A DNA stretch of 64,000 bases from Hyaloscypha bicolor E. Taxonomy: Eukaryota; Ascomycota; Leotiomycetes; Helotiales; Hyaloscyphaceae. The translations under genes were made by a program, and so were the position numbers. Below the pieces are notes generated by a model. The model ran no database searches and was not told the DNA's origin. It worked only from the letters and a program-made list of their open reading frames with translations. Location of the stretch: positions 1 to 64,000 of the forward strand of contig NW_020194546.1 of the NCBI RefSeq assembly GCF_002865645.1. The letters run 5' to 3'. The first letter of the stretch is position 1; every line of letters begins with the position of its first letter. Below, piece by piece: positions 42,790 through 54,948 of the stretch.

Positions 42790-45539
42790 ATGCCAGACGA
42801 AAAGCCAAACAAGTACGAAGCGCTGCCCATCCCGACGTACGAGGAAGCAATAAACGGCGGATCATCGCGCACTTCTACGCCGCGGAATCATGGCACCGAT
42901 AGGAACGAGGCCGCGCATCCCGCCGAGCGCGAGGGCCTCCTTGGAGGTGGATTAGATCCAGGCCGCATACCGGTTCCGACACGACGGGCGGGGTACAGGC
43001 CGCCGTTGACGGAGGAGGAGGGTTCTACCAACGGCGACGGAGAGGATGGGGAGCATGACACGTTTCTTGGACAGAGTGGCGATGGCAGGAGGAGGAGGGA
43101 CAGTGAGAGCTCCGAGGACGAAGAGGTTAGGCGGGAGATTGAGGAGATGGAGATTTCTGAGCCGGGGTCGACAAGTCAGACGACGTGGGGGAAGCGGATC
43201 TCCAGTCTGAGCCAGAGTCTGAGTTCTCTCAATCTGCCGTTTCGGTGGAGGTGGAAACCACGGTTACCGGAGGGGATGAGTATTAGGCTGCGGTGGCCAA
43301 GCATTGATGCGAATTTTTGCATTGTGCTGGGGAGGTGCTTTGCGATTCTGTTGGTTATGGCGCTGGTTTATCTGGTGTTCATGTCTGATGTCTTTGCGGG
43401 CGCCGCGAGGGGGATGGTGGGACAGATGTTCGATCCGGAGAGTGTGAGGCGGCATGTGCAGAATATAGCGGATGCGCATAAGATTGGGGAATACCTGAGG
43501 GTTATGACGGAGAATGATCATTTGGCGGGCACGGAGGGTGATTATGTGCTTGCGCAGCGGGTGAAGAGGTTCTTTGCGGAGCAGGGGCTGGAACATGTCG
43601 AGGTGGACGAGTATGGTGTTTATTTGAACTATCCGAAAGAGGGAGGCAGGAAGGTTGAGATACTTAATGGGGATGGGAGTGTGAAGTGGTCGGCGAAGAT
43701 TGATGAGGATCTTGTCTATGCGGATCCGCCGAAACCACAGACGCCGGTTTTTCATGGACATTCGAAGAGTGGCGATGTGACGGGACCAGTTATATATGCG
43801 AATTACGGGTCGAGGGAAGATTACAAAAGTCTGTATGATAGTGGGATTGATACGACTGGGGCCATTGCGTTGGTTAGATATGGTGGGAGTCAGGGAGACA
43901 GGGCTCTGAAGGTCAAGGCTGCGGAATTGGCAGGATTTGCGGGGTGTATAATCTACAGCGATCCGGCGGAAGACGGTTTCGTGAAAGGAGAGGTGGCTCC
44001 CAAAGGGAGATTCATGCCTGAGTATGGCGTGCAAAGGGGTGCTGTCTCTTTGATGAGCTGGGTGGTTGGAGACGTGCTGACTCCTGGCTTCGCGAGCAAG
44101 AAAGGGGCTAAGCGGAACTCTAAAGAGAACAACCCAGGCCTTGTCAACATCCCCAGCTTACCACTCTCATGGGGCGATGCTCAGAATTTATTACAAGCCA
44201 TTCAAGGCGTTGGGCAACGCTGTCCTGAGGAATGGACGGGAGGAATTCCGAATCTAGAATACTGGTCAGGGAATCTGTCGTCGCCCAGGGTCCGTTTGCT
44301 CAATGACCAAGACGAGGTGGATGAGCAACCGATATGGAATGTGATGGGCCGAATTACTGGAGTCGAGCAGAAGGAGAAAGCGGTCATCGTCGGCAACCAT
44401 CGAGATGCATGGGTCTACGGAGCTACGGACCCTGGATCTGGAACAGCTGTGATGATGGAAGTTGTTCGCATCTTTGGTGACCTGATGCAGAATGGATGGC
44501 GGCCACTGCGGACGATTGTGTTCGCTTCTTGGGATGGCGAAGAGTACAACCTTATCGGTTCTACCGAGTACGTCGAGAACAATATCGATGCCCTCCGCAA
44601 AGATGCCTACGCCTACTTGAACGTCGATGTCGCAGTTGGAGGCCAATCTTTCAGAGCAGCAGGAAGTCCAGTATTCCGGAAGTCTCTTCTGCGAGCATTG
44701 GACAGGACATCAGATCCCTTCCAGAACAAGACCATGCGCGAGCTTTGGGACGAGCGTGGAGCTCAGCTCGACGGCCTCGGAGCTGGCAGCGACTATGTCG
44801 CTTTTCAGGACATAGCCGGCACATCAAGTCTCGACTTCGGTTTCGAAGGTCCTCCATATCCCTACCATTCTGCACATGACAACTTCGAGTGGATGGCCTC
44901 CGTCGGTGATCCCGGCTTTGAATACCACAAAGTCCTCGCCCAGATCTGGGCCCTTCTCATTCTCGAATTCGCTGACAGACTCGTCCTCCCGTTTGATATC
45001 TCAGCCTATTCGCAATCCCTGACAAAATGGGCGATAGAGCTCGAGAATTGGGCCGGCAGCAAAGGTGCAAATCAAGACGGATACACTCCCTGGAGCACCG
45101 AGCCATTACGGGAAGCAGTCCTGCAGTTCGCACAAGATGCCAAGACGTTCGAGAAGTGGGAGATGGAGTGGGATAGCGTGGTGCTTGGTGGCGGCGGGTA
45201 CGAGAGTGCAATTATCGCTGCCCATCGAAAGTCCCATAATAATCGCATGGCAAACTTTGAGACGCATTTGCTGGATTTGGAGGAAGGTGGTGGTGTAAGT
45301 CCCCTCCCTCTCTTAGTGTTCTATTTAAATTTTGTACTGATAGGAGGTAGATACCCAACCGCACGCAATTCAAGCATGTCGTCTTCGGGCCGCAGCTCTG
45401 GTCCGGCTACGATGAGGCGTTCTTCCCTGCTATCCGCGATGCAGTCGAGGCTGGGGATTGGGATCTTGCGAAGAAGCAGGTCGAGAAGGCGGCGGATATT
45501 ATTAAGAGGGCGAGTAAGAAGTTGGTTGGAAACGCTTAG
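42790..45539 (+). CDS. M28-family transferrin-receptor-like membrane peptidase (Tre1/Tre2/Vps70 type)
   Basis: Two exons, 42790-45294 and 45351-45539, joined by a 56-bp intron (GTAAGT...GGTAG), encode 897 aa. It is a type II membrane protein: a cytosolic tail of about 170 residues, a transmembrane segment near 176-198 (IVLGRCFAILLVMALVYLVF), a PA domain near 330-430, an M28 peptidase core and a dimerisation domain ending RASKKLVGNA. Zinc and catalytic residues of the glutamate-carboxypeptidase fold all appear present: GNHRDAW (H about 537), TDPGSG (D), WDGEEYN (E-E), NVDVA (D) and YHSAHDN (H). The tail starts with LPIPTYEEA, a PPxY-like motif; yeast Tre1/Tre2 use such a motif to recruit Rsp5/Bsd2. 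It may thus act as a peptidase, an adaptor for vacuolar sorting, or both. Confidence 0.9.
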
Positions 45540-46071
45540 GGTTGAAATGTATAGGCTGCACAGGAGAAAGTGTATATTTGTTTTGTTTGAATTGGATTGA
45601 GCGAGTAATTGGCATTGCATTGGTGGCGTTGGGTAGATCTTTTGTTGGGAAGGAAATTTGGTCATAGCGGTTCTTGAAGAAAATTTGAGTTTTCTGGTTG
45701 ATGTTTATTGTTCCTGTACATTGAGATTCTTCAGTGAACGTGGGGTTCCGCAACCGACCAAATTATCAGCTAATCGTTCACCTCTCGTTTCGTGATTCCA
45801 CCCAAATTGCGCGTCTCGCTTGACATTTCCGAATAGCTTCAAGGAGAAAATATTCCAGAAAACTACACACAACAAAACTTCGCTGAAGGAGAAAGTCAAC
45901 AGGACCGATTGATTTCGAAACTTTGCAAAGACGCATGTCATCCACTATTCACTCGAGCAGTACTCATTTCCTTGTACAGTTGTACTGCACCGCATCATAG
46001 CCCCCCGCCCTTCACCCATCAACATCTCACCCCGTTCACCAGATCGTTATTATCCGCAGATATTCGACACC
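45540..46071. other. Intergenic
   Basis: Promoter region of the small gene at 46072; CT-rich just before its ATG. Nothing else is seen. Confidence 0.5.
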
Positions 46072-46668
46072 ATGGCGCGAACGAAATTGCCAGATGCACC
46101 GATCCTCAGCATAGAGCAAGACGATATGGAAGACGATATGGTGCTCGATGATACAAGTGTTCCTGAATGGATCCCCAAGCACGAGGCGCTTGAAGATGGG
46201 GTCACAAAATTGCAAAAACTGTTCGGGATGGTGCGCTTGACGTATAAACTGCTAGAAAAGTACATCTTGAACGCAGAGACTGTGAAGAGATTGCGTAAGT
46301 CAAGCATGAGCTCTGCATATACTTTGCTAATACCTCCAGTCGCAACGATCCCGTCTTCTCTGCCACCTATGGTGACCACTTTCAGCGTCCTGTATGTGCA
46401 GCATCTCCTCTACATATGCCGTACACATGCACATACTAACTCATTTAGTATCTTCCACCTCCCTTGAGCGGTGGCAAGAAGAAGGTTTGTAGCATATTGA
46501 CCGTGTGTGCCGAGCATATGCTAACAATGTACTAGCGCGGTCCTCCTGTCGATGAGAATGACGATAATGGGACGAGGAACCTCGAACTTCTGGTAAGTTG
46601 AGCACCCCCTCAGCATATGCCAAGCTCATGCTCTATAGCTCGACAACCACCCAAGAAAGCTCGTATAG
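46072..46668 (+). CDS. Small five-exon hypothetical protein
   Basis: Exons 46072-46298, 46340-46391, 46449-46484, 46536-46592 and 46639-46668 give about 133 aa. Exons 2 to 5 all join in phase 0 and stay open, supporting the model: exon 2 NDPVFSATYGDHFQRP, exon 3 YLPPPLSGGKKK, exon 4 RGPPVDENDDNGTRNLEL, exon 5 LDNHPRKLV. The first donor must be the second GT of GTAAGTCAAG: using the stronger GTAAGT at 46295 breaks the frame, while the GT four bases later keeps it. Exon 1 holds an acidic segment (EQDDMEDDMVLDD) and a probable helix (EDGVTKLQKLFGMVRLTYKL). I do not recognise the family. Such exon richness in a tiny gene suggests a conserved subunit of some complex, but that is speculation. Confidence 0.7.
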
Positions 46669-48505
46669 CACCTCGGCAAGGATCCAGTAAGTCAAGCATA
46701 CCTCTGGCGGACGCCACTCTCAGAACCAAGTCTCGGCCTAGTTGCTCGGACATATGCCACACATTAGGTGAGCTGATGGGATGAGGAGCAACGTGAATAT
46801 GAGTATAGGTTATACGAGGATGGGGTTTGCTGTTTTTGTGGATTTTCCGCATTTGTAATTTTAGAATAATGCAGACGGCGTTCTGCAAACTTGTGCCAAG
46901 TATTGTTGTGACCATGCTTTGATCTTGTGATAATTATGAATTAACCGAGCCCCTGGCAGGCACATGCGGAGCACATGCCTAAAATATGACCGCCACAAAA
47001 CCTATTCTTTTGCTCGGCTAGCTGTCGCGCTTCTTTAATCGAGAGTAGTGATCAGCTAAACAAACGAGCATATGCAGAGTTTGATAATAGTGATTAGCTT
47101 AAGCGATACTATGGATCAACTAAAACCTCATGCTGCAGCCAGCAGCCTTTAGCGTGTTTCACGCTGAATGAATAGAGCAAAAGATGCAATAGCGGCGAGA
47201 GCCGAGTGTGGTCTGACCAGCAGCCATTTACAAAAACAAAACAAAAAAAGGACTAATTGACGGAGGTGGTTTATTCGATTCAGGGGGCCAGAAAAAGTAT
47301 CCCCTGCGCAGGCTGTGGCGGGCTTACGGCATGATCCGGGGCCAAGAACAGGGCTCAAGTTACAGCAGCAGCTGCTCAGTCCAAAGACGGAAATGGAAAA
47401 CCCTCGTGTCAACACTCCCCTACGAGATCACATGGTCCTCCGGTGGGTGTTGTTGAATGAGTGATCTACAGGGAGGAGCTATTTGGGATTGTGCTAACGA
47501 ACAATAGTTCTAACGACAAGATAAAGTCCACAAATAAAGTCCACCCGGGCCTGTAACAGGGCTTGCAACAGCCCTTTACGCAACAAAAGCTGGGGAAGAT
47601 ATTCGCAAATATCTCAGGCGGGGCATGCCAGTTTGGCTACGATCTGCGTAAGGATGGGAGTTCCAAGGACCCGATGTGACGATCCCGATCGGGCCGGGGG
47701 GAGCAACGAATGGGCTGACGAGTCAAGTACCAAGGGCCCGGCTTGCAGCGCGGACGAGGGTACGATTGGACGGGGACGGGGCTCCGCTACCCCAGATTCG
47801 CGGCACCCTCCCCTCCTCCCCTCCTCCCGCCATCTGGGCTCGGGACTCTCCTGCACGCAGGATAGGCTACCGAGAGCTGCGCTGTTTCCGGTCGGGATGC
47901 TGTCCAGACCACGGAGCCAACCACGGAGCCAAGCTTGCGCCCAGAGATCCGCGGTGGTTCGTCGCCGTGGCCAAGTAACACCTGTGCTTCCAGGCCGAGA
48001 GAGAGGCCGCGAGAGAGGAGGCATAGTTGGTCGTGACTCGTTCTAATGCCAGACACCAGACGCTGGTGCATAATGTGGCACCCGAAGAGGGTTTATGAGA
48101 GGTCTGCTGCAGCCTCCTGCTGGAAAATTGAGTTCACGACGTCGCATCTTAAGTACAATGCCAATGCACACACACGCGAGGGCACGCGAGGACGAACGCC
48201 TCCGTGTGCCGTGGTGGAAGCACGGGCAGCACTCCCGAGTCACGCACCCCCCCTCCCAACTGACGCCTTGCAAAGGAGCATGGCATTTCCCCGCCGATTG
48301 CTCCTTTGAAATTCATCCCGCATCCCGCATCCCGCTGCCTCTGAGATGAGAGCTCACCTCTGAACATTGTGTATCCGCAAAAGGCGGCCCAATCCTACTG
48401 TACGCGAGAGACCCTTGTTCCCGCGACGACATCTCGTTGACCACGGATACATACCCCTCTTGGCCTAAACCAGATGTTACTACACCCGCATGGGCTGGAG
48501 CCTCC
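46669..48505. other. Intergenic, about 1.8 kb
   Basis: The left half has repeated GCATATGC/GCACATGC words. 47600-48060 is GC-rich with small tandem units (ACCACGGAGCCA twice near 47910; CATCCCG three times near 48315). Overlapping open frames on both strands at 47614-48071 reflect GC content and lack domains. No gene is called. Confidence 0.5.
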
Positions 48506-51034
48506 ATGTTCCTGGACGGCCACAACGAGACCCGGAGCAGGGCGGTCTTTGTCTCCGTCACGGTGACATTTATTCTCGCGAGCATTCTCGTCGCCGCGCG
48601 ACTCGTTGCAAGGGCCATCATCATCAAACAGCGTGGCTGGGACAGCTACTGTATTCTCCTAGCATGGGTGAGTACGCTTCCAGCAGAAATGCGCAGAAAC
48701 CGAGTTGTCAACATGGACTGATGCCTCGCCGACCAGATATTCGCCTTTTGCATGTCATTCGCAGTCGACTTCGGCACCAGCAAAGGTCTTGGCCTCCCTG
48801 ATGTCGACAAGCCCCCTGCCGAGGATCCAACGCTGCTGGTGGCCGAGTACGTAGCCATCCTTCTCTTCAACCCAGCCTTGATGGCCACGAAGACCTCCAT
48901 CCTCCTCCTCTACCTCCGCCTTGCCCAGGACCAGAAGAAGTTCCTCCGCATAGCCTTTTATGTGACACTTGCCGTCGTCATTATTGGTGGCATCGCCCTT
49001 ACTTTCACCACCGCTTTCCAGTGCCGCCCCGTAAGAGCCGCATACGATCTCGCCGTTGCAAACCCTGTTTGCATTTCCATCGAGACCATCTACCTGGCAT
49101 CCGCGCCTGTCAACGTCGCCACAGACCTCGCCATCTTTGTCCTGCCGATCCCCATTTTGACTGCCTTGCACCTGCCCCGGCGGCAAAAGAGCTTCCTCGT
49201 TCTCACCTTCGCCATCGGCGCCTTTGTCACCGTCGTCGATGTCGTGCGCATCTACTTCATGCAGCTGGCTGCCACTAGCCTCGGCATCCTTCCTAGTGGA
49301 CTTGGCCGGATCACGAGCCTTGAGTTCTCCTACAATGCCAGCATGGCTCTGATGTGGTCGACCATCGAGGTCAATGTAGGAATCATCTGCGCATGTATCC
49401 CTACCCTCAGGCCGTTGATCAAGCGGTTGGCCCCGGGAATGATTTCAGAGTCTGCTCCAAGCAGCGGCGAACACGCGTTGATGGAGGCCTCTTCCTCGTC
49501 ACACGGTGATGCGTCCCTTGATTCACGGAGACGAAAGAAGCTTCTTCAGCAAAGGTCACCAATAGAAATCACTGCTGAAACCGTGACGGCTGATGTACAT
49601 TCGATACACTCAGCACAGCCAGCTGAAGACCAGGAGAAGCAGCAGATAAATGCGAATAATGGGATAGTACAGGAGCCGGGACGGCCTCTCACCCAATGCA
49701 CCGACCACTCTGTTGTCTTCGGATTTTTCCACCTAGACCAACAACCCAAGTCCATGGTCAACATGCAAGGATCAGAGGCTATCAAATTCTGGGCCTTAAT
49801 CGCGAGACTTCTCTTCTTTACGGGATTCGCCTTTGGCATGCTCATATCCATAAGCAGCGAGATATTTACCGTGGTGGACACGACTCGATCTATAGGCATC
49901 TCATCAGCTATTTACGGCGGCGCCGCAGCAGGGCCCGTCCTAGGCCAATGGACCCTGCGCCACGTAGGATTCAAAACCTCATTCATCACCTCCTTAACTA
50001 TCTGCTGCTGCGGAACGCTCATGTTCTGGCCATCCGGAGCGCTGCATTCCTATCCCGGCTTCGTCGTCTCTAGCTTCGTCGGCGGATTCGGTCTCGGTTT
50101 ATTGGACCTCACCTCGAACGTTTTTTTCATGCTCTGTGGACCGCCTCAATACGCCGAGTTCAGGCTACTCATGGGACAGAGCGTTGAGGCTGTGGCTGCG
50201 GCGCTGAGCGTCTTGCTCTCGACGGAGGTCTTCTCGGTCGAAGTGATCAACTCCCGCAGCTTCATTATTATCCAGTGGGCGTATCTCGTTATCGCTGTTC
50301 TCACCGTCTTACTCGGGCTTTTCTACTATTATCTTCCGCTGCCCGAAGCAACCGATTCAGATATGCAAGACCAACTCCATAGACTAGGCATCGACCCTTC
50401 GCAGAAATACTTCGATCGCTTCCCGGTTAATTTCACCTCCTTAACTATAGCAGCCTTCTCGGCCTTCTGCGCTGGCGGTGGATTAGTCTGCATCCGCACC
50501 TTCACCGGCAACCTTTTCGCCACCGTCTCCACCAAGACTCATAGCTCGCTGCCTATCAGCCCCTCCAATTTCGGTATCTTTCTCACGGCGATATATGCCA
50601 TCAGTCAAGCCCTCTTCGCAGTCCTGACCCTCTTTATCCCCCCACGCATCCTCCTCCTCCTCGCTTACGCAGGCTGCATCGCGTTCTCGGCGCTCCTCGC
50701 CGCCCTCGACTTCCCCACAGTCGCAGGAGTGGAAGCTGTAGAGCTCGTCTTCGCCGTCCTTGGCGGGTCGATCCCGCCTCTCGTCATCGCGATTGGCATA
50801 CGCGGGCAAGGACGAAGGACGAAGCTCGCTGCGTGCGTGATGGAGACCGGGACAAACCTTGGTGCCTGTGTAGCCCCTTTTGTTATGTTGCCTGTGGTGA
50901 GGGCGCATGCTGTCCCGTACTCGTTTGGTGTTATTGTGGCGTTGTTGGCTGCGGGATTGGGGTATCCGCTGTACCTTAACTTGTTTCGGGCTGCGAGACG
51001 TTTGGTAGATGCTAGGTCTTACCAACTACGCTAG
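48506..51034 (+). CDS. Rhodopsin/SAT4-like domain fused to MFS transporter
   Basis: Two exons, 48506-48667 and 48737-51034 (GTGAGT...GACCAG), encode 819 aa from ATG 48506. The upstream frame starts at a TTG. Residues about 10-265 are a seven-helix fungal rhodopsin-like/PTH11-SAT4 domain: RSRAVFVSVTVTFILASILV, RGWDSYCILLAW, FNPALMATKTSILLLYLRL, FQCRPVRAAYD, ATDLAIFVLPIPIL, GRITSLEFSYNASMALMWST. A hydrophilic linker of about 100 residues (RRRKKLLQQRS...) follows. From about 350 there are some twelve more hydrophobic segments of MFS type, with FVGGFGLGLLDLTSNVFF and a fucose-permease-like layout. Exon 2 is uninterrupted through both parts, so the fusion is genuine in this sequence. The substrate is unknown; it should reside in the plasma or an internal membrane. 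Confidence 0.85.
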
Positions 51035-51251
51035 GATTTGCTGGGGGGGGGAAGGAAATTGCATACGTTGTGCAAATAAGACTCGTTGCTTTTTTGTATT
51101 TTATTTTGTAATATATTTATATAAACATATATATTAGTAGCTGGAATTTGGGCGGAGGAGCATTAGTACCCTCGGGATGCTGCTCTTGTTCTCGAATACA
51201 AGCACTCCGCCGAAGTGGAGCTAAGTGAGATGATAATGCTGCAGGTGTTGC

Positions 51252-51611
51252 TTAGCTACTTGGATCCGCCTCTTGTTGCTGTCCTCGAAGGCGAGCGCTC
51301 CGCCTCAGAATGCGAGCATTCGGCCTGGTTGTAAAGGGTACATGCTCAAATAACTCCGTACCGAATTCTGCGTTGGCAAAGACAAGCCTCTCTGATTCCG
51401 AAAGGCTAATTGATGTCGATTCTTGAGATTCATTGGTAACGGAAGGAGCTCGTTGCTCCTGCTGTAGGTTTGTTGCAAGAGTCCGAGGCGTCCGTCTGCC
51501 GTGTTGCCTGGCAGATGGTACTGTCGAAAAGGTTGATCCGTAGCTTTCCGAAAGACTGATCTCAGGAAAGGAAGGAGCTCGTGGCTCCCGCTGCCGGGGG
51601 GGGGGGTTCAA
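51252..51611 (-). pseudogene. ORF remnant without ATG
   Basis: A 119-codon open frame that begins at a TTG within an 11-base C run (minus strand) and has no internal Met. It holds an internal repeat: REPRAPSFPEISLSES and, 45 residues later, EQRAPSV...SISLSESERL. It ends basic (RILRRSARLRGQQQ). It may be the last exon of a gene broken at the homopolymer, or transposon-derived. Not recognised. Confidence 0.35.
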
Positions 51612-52326
51612 TTTCTCGCAGACTTGTAGTGTTCCCGTTGAGAATCCACATGCCTAAATCTTTTACTATCAAAATGGTTCATTGTTGTCAAGTCCTGTCT
51701 TAAAGCTGCCCAATCTAGCTGCTGGCTCGTGATTTGCATTTAACAATTCTGTCTCTCCAAATCCTAACACTGGTGAGGTTGCAAAGTGTAAGTGTATTCC
51801 TGTTACCCAGCCTTGCGCTGGAACAAGCTCAAGCAGGAGTTCAAGAATATCTCACGCCAGTCAGCTAGGGTAGAATTTGCAAGGACGTGAAGTGTAGATA
51901 GCAAGTCAACAATTAATTGAGCCAGCTTTTATATGCCCCCTCTTTGAATTGAATAAATTATTTTCCTATCACCCACTGCTCTTAGAAAAGGTAGTAGAGT
52001 GGATCTTTGCAAACCGCGACGAGAATTCATTGCTTTGCAGAGTCAAAGAGGGGTATAAAATGCACTCGAGTTCTAGTGATTAACTCTTCCAGCTCAAGAT
52101 TAGCAGCGCATATAGGACCTGTATAGGGAATAGTGAAGCAGCAGATATGGTGGGTATTTAATCGGATTCAACGCTCGTTTGTTGCTTTTATTGCAAACTC
52201 CAGACTTGGTTGAACCGCTTAGAACTATACTAGAGATTGACTTCGGTTTGTTGTCAAGTGACTTAATGCTGTCAAAAAAAAATTCTGACTGTAAATATTA
52301 ATAACTTGTGGTACTGTTCACTCCCG

Positions 52327-52413
52327 TTCGTCAATACGAGCGATTGATCAATCGCCCCCCCCCCCGATTAATTAATCGTAGCGCGCGATTAATCAATCGC
52401 TCGTATTGACAAA
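52327..52413. repeat. Foldback with 29-bp arms and C11 in the loop
   Basis: Arms 52327-52355 and 52385-52413 are reverse complements with two mismatches (core TCAATACGAGCGATTGAT). The loop contains CCCCCCCCCCC followed by GATTAATTAATCG, itself a palindrome. The arms are made of (C)GATTRATCAATCG words, recalling the GATTAATC palindromes at 9771. Confidence 0.8.
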
Positions 52414-54948
52414 CAGGGTGGATCAGTACTAACCTAAAGGTTGAAACAGTTCTTGAACGTACACCCCACGAAGTTCAAAAAGTATCTGGGTTCCTCCCTC
52501 CATGCAGCTGGGAAATCAATACTTGAGCAAGGGGTCGGGAATTTGGCACTCGACACACCTCTTTCCATACACTGTGGACGATGTGCTAAAACTGCAGAGT
52601 CGTTCTGCAGAAGTCCAGCCTTTATACACCGACTTCGGTCGCAGATCATTCTCCTGCCAATCCTTCACAGGCATGGCGGACTAGAGCATGGGGAGAGAGA
52701 GCGAATCGTTAGTAATCTGGTCATATAAAATCCTCGCACAAGCAATGCAGTATTAATAACATATAAAAGATGTATGTATATCCATAGACTGATTATGTCG
52801 TCAACAATCTGTCCTACCAGCAGGCAAGGTTGAGATAAAGGAGCGGTTGAGTATAATTAACTTTTCCCAGTGCCCTATAGTTTACACTAACGTCAATTTT
52901 GTTAAGTTAATTCCTCACTCCCTTGCCATGCTATGCTAAAGCTTTCCCTCGCACATATGTCTCCTCATCTGTTGTCAAGTATTTTCTATAATCAAGTCCA
53001 CTTCTAGTGTCATGAAGAACTACCCATTAATTATACATTCACTCGTCAACTCCTATACCTCAGATTTCATGCGGGTTTCTCACTGCCAATTGGGAGAACT
53101 CTGATGGCGGGTGTGGTGTGCTTAATAGAAGTCATCTAAATGAACATTTTCGGTAACCGCCAGCCTTCGGTGGGCTCTAGGCCTTGAGCGATGTTGGTGT
53201 TTACAATAATCTTAGGACCACTTCTACGTTGGATTATATACGTCAATTTTGTTCTTATAACCTTGATCGTACCTTTCCCTTGAAGCTTAATAAATAGGTC
53301 GAGCCGAGTCACAGCGAATTTCAAGTCTATTCTTTAGAAGAAATTACAAACGGAAAGAATGTCCCTAGACTAAGTAACGCTGTGATGAGTCCCTGGTGGA
53401 AAATGCAGCCAAGTGGCTTCTTTCACGGCATTGAACAAATAGCGATAAGTTGTGGATCTTTAACGGCCGAGTTGTATATCAGGTTAGTAGATAATTTGTG
53501 GACAGTAACCTTTAAGCTCTTGCTATCTGGTTTCATTCTTAATCGTTACATAATTGCTACTATATAAATACTTAAATCTATCTTCTCTTTATTCTTTAGA
53601 TTGATCTCCTCAGGCTATATCTACAAATCGTGAATCTAAACAAAAGATGAGAATTGACAAAGGCGTTTAAATTGGCAATAAATATCATAAAGGGTAGCAC
53701 TTACATAACTACTAAGGGCCTTGATTAATGTGGTGACAGAATGGTGCATTGTGCAAGACCAAAGACCGAAGCCTCTAGAAATCCCCGAGGCCTGTACCGT
53801 GGGCCTGTTTGTCCTTCTGCCAAAAGAGAAGTTGTGAGATCAAAGATACAGTATGACAGCTTAAGCAATCAGCACTTGTACCTGTACCGAAGGCCAATAT
53901 AGGTTGTCGCAGCCGGTTCCCCACTAATGTAATCTTACCTTTTCAGATACTTGTAGTTGTACCAAATCTCAAAATTGATGGAATTTATATGCGCTTCCCA
54001 TGGTAACTGATCGCCAAGTGCTTAGCGATTAGCTATTTGGGAACATTTCAAGAAGTAAAGAGCGCTCCTAGTGTCTTCAAAGTATAGAACAACTTTGCGA
54101 GTAGACTTCCTTTCACAGCTTCAAGTACAAATCTCGCTCTGAATGCCTACTATAGCTACCGCGAAATTGACATGAGTAAAGACAGAAAAGCTAAGGAAGA
54201 GGGAGCAATAGCGCCCGACTATTTCTTGTCTCGTGCTCCGTGATATTAAGAGATCCAAAACGAGTTTTACGGAAAAGACCCAGGTTTCATAGTGTTCAAG
54301 CTTGAGGAAGGCGATGGAATTTGCTGCTTGTTGTCAGCGAATTATTTGTTGTCTCAGTTGCAACTTCTAAGCTATTAAATTCAAAAATGAAAATGAATAG
54401 AGTACGACGCCTTCCGCATCCTTGTGAAGGAATAATCTATCGAGGTGAATGTCGAGGGTGAATCGAGGGACTCAGTACTAATAGCAGTCAGATAAGTTGC
54501 GCTGATATTGAATAGCTCCCACATGACCTTTCATTACTCATTGGAACCTTTTAAGATATTTATTTATGGTAATCTGGTATATGGGGCGTAATCGACTCGT
54601 TTCCCTTATCACTCTCCATCTTCAAATGGCCCTCCCCAAATCTATACCAAGTCTTGAAAGTATGTGCCTCCTACATCTCCTAGAGGCCGGTAAAACCTAG
54701 CTACCTATTCTGTATTGTGGTAAATTCCTGGATGCGTATCAAACTGTATAGTGGGAGTCAAAGACCATTTCGCGCAAACATATTTCGCCCTGCCGAGTTC
54801 CCCATCCTCATCTCCTCAACATCAATTGTGTTGAGGGCCTAAACTATGCATCACTGCACCTCGTCCCTCTTTTTAAGTCTCTCTTTTTAAGTCGCAATAT
54901 TGTCCAAGTCTCTACTGGGGATGTTTGGGCCCCTGCCCGTAACTGTTG

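Larger units (their letters stand above)
51035..54948. other. Gene-poor, repeat-bearing stretch
   Basis: About 3.9 kb, moderately AT-rich, with a G9 run (near 51045), a G11 run (51596-51606), an ORF remnant (51252-51611) and a foldback with a C11 loop (52327-52413). Short frames at 52434-53567 have no domain. 53570-54948 shows nothing recognisable. Confidence 0.6.

Noticed and set aside
43264..44034. 256-codon minus frame opposite the M28 gene
   Set aside because: Antisense shadow; the plus strand carries the complete peptidase domain.
47614..48071. Overlapping 94-137-codon frames on both strands
   Set aside because: GC-rich segment with few stops in any frame; Arg/Pro/Ser-rich translations without domains.
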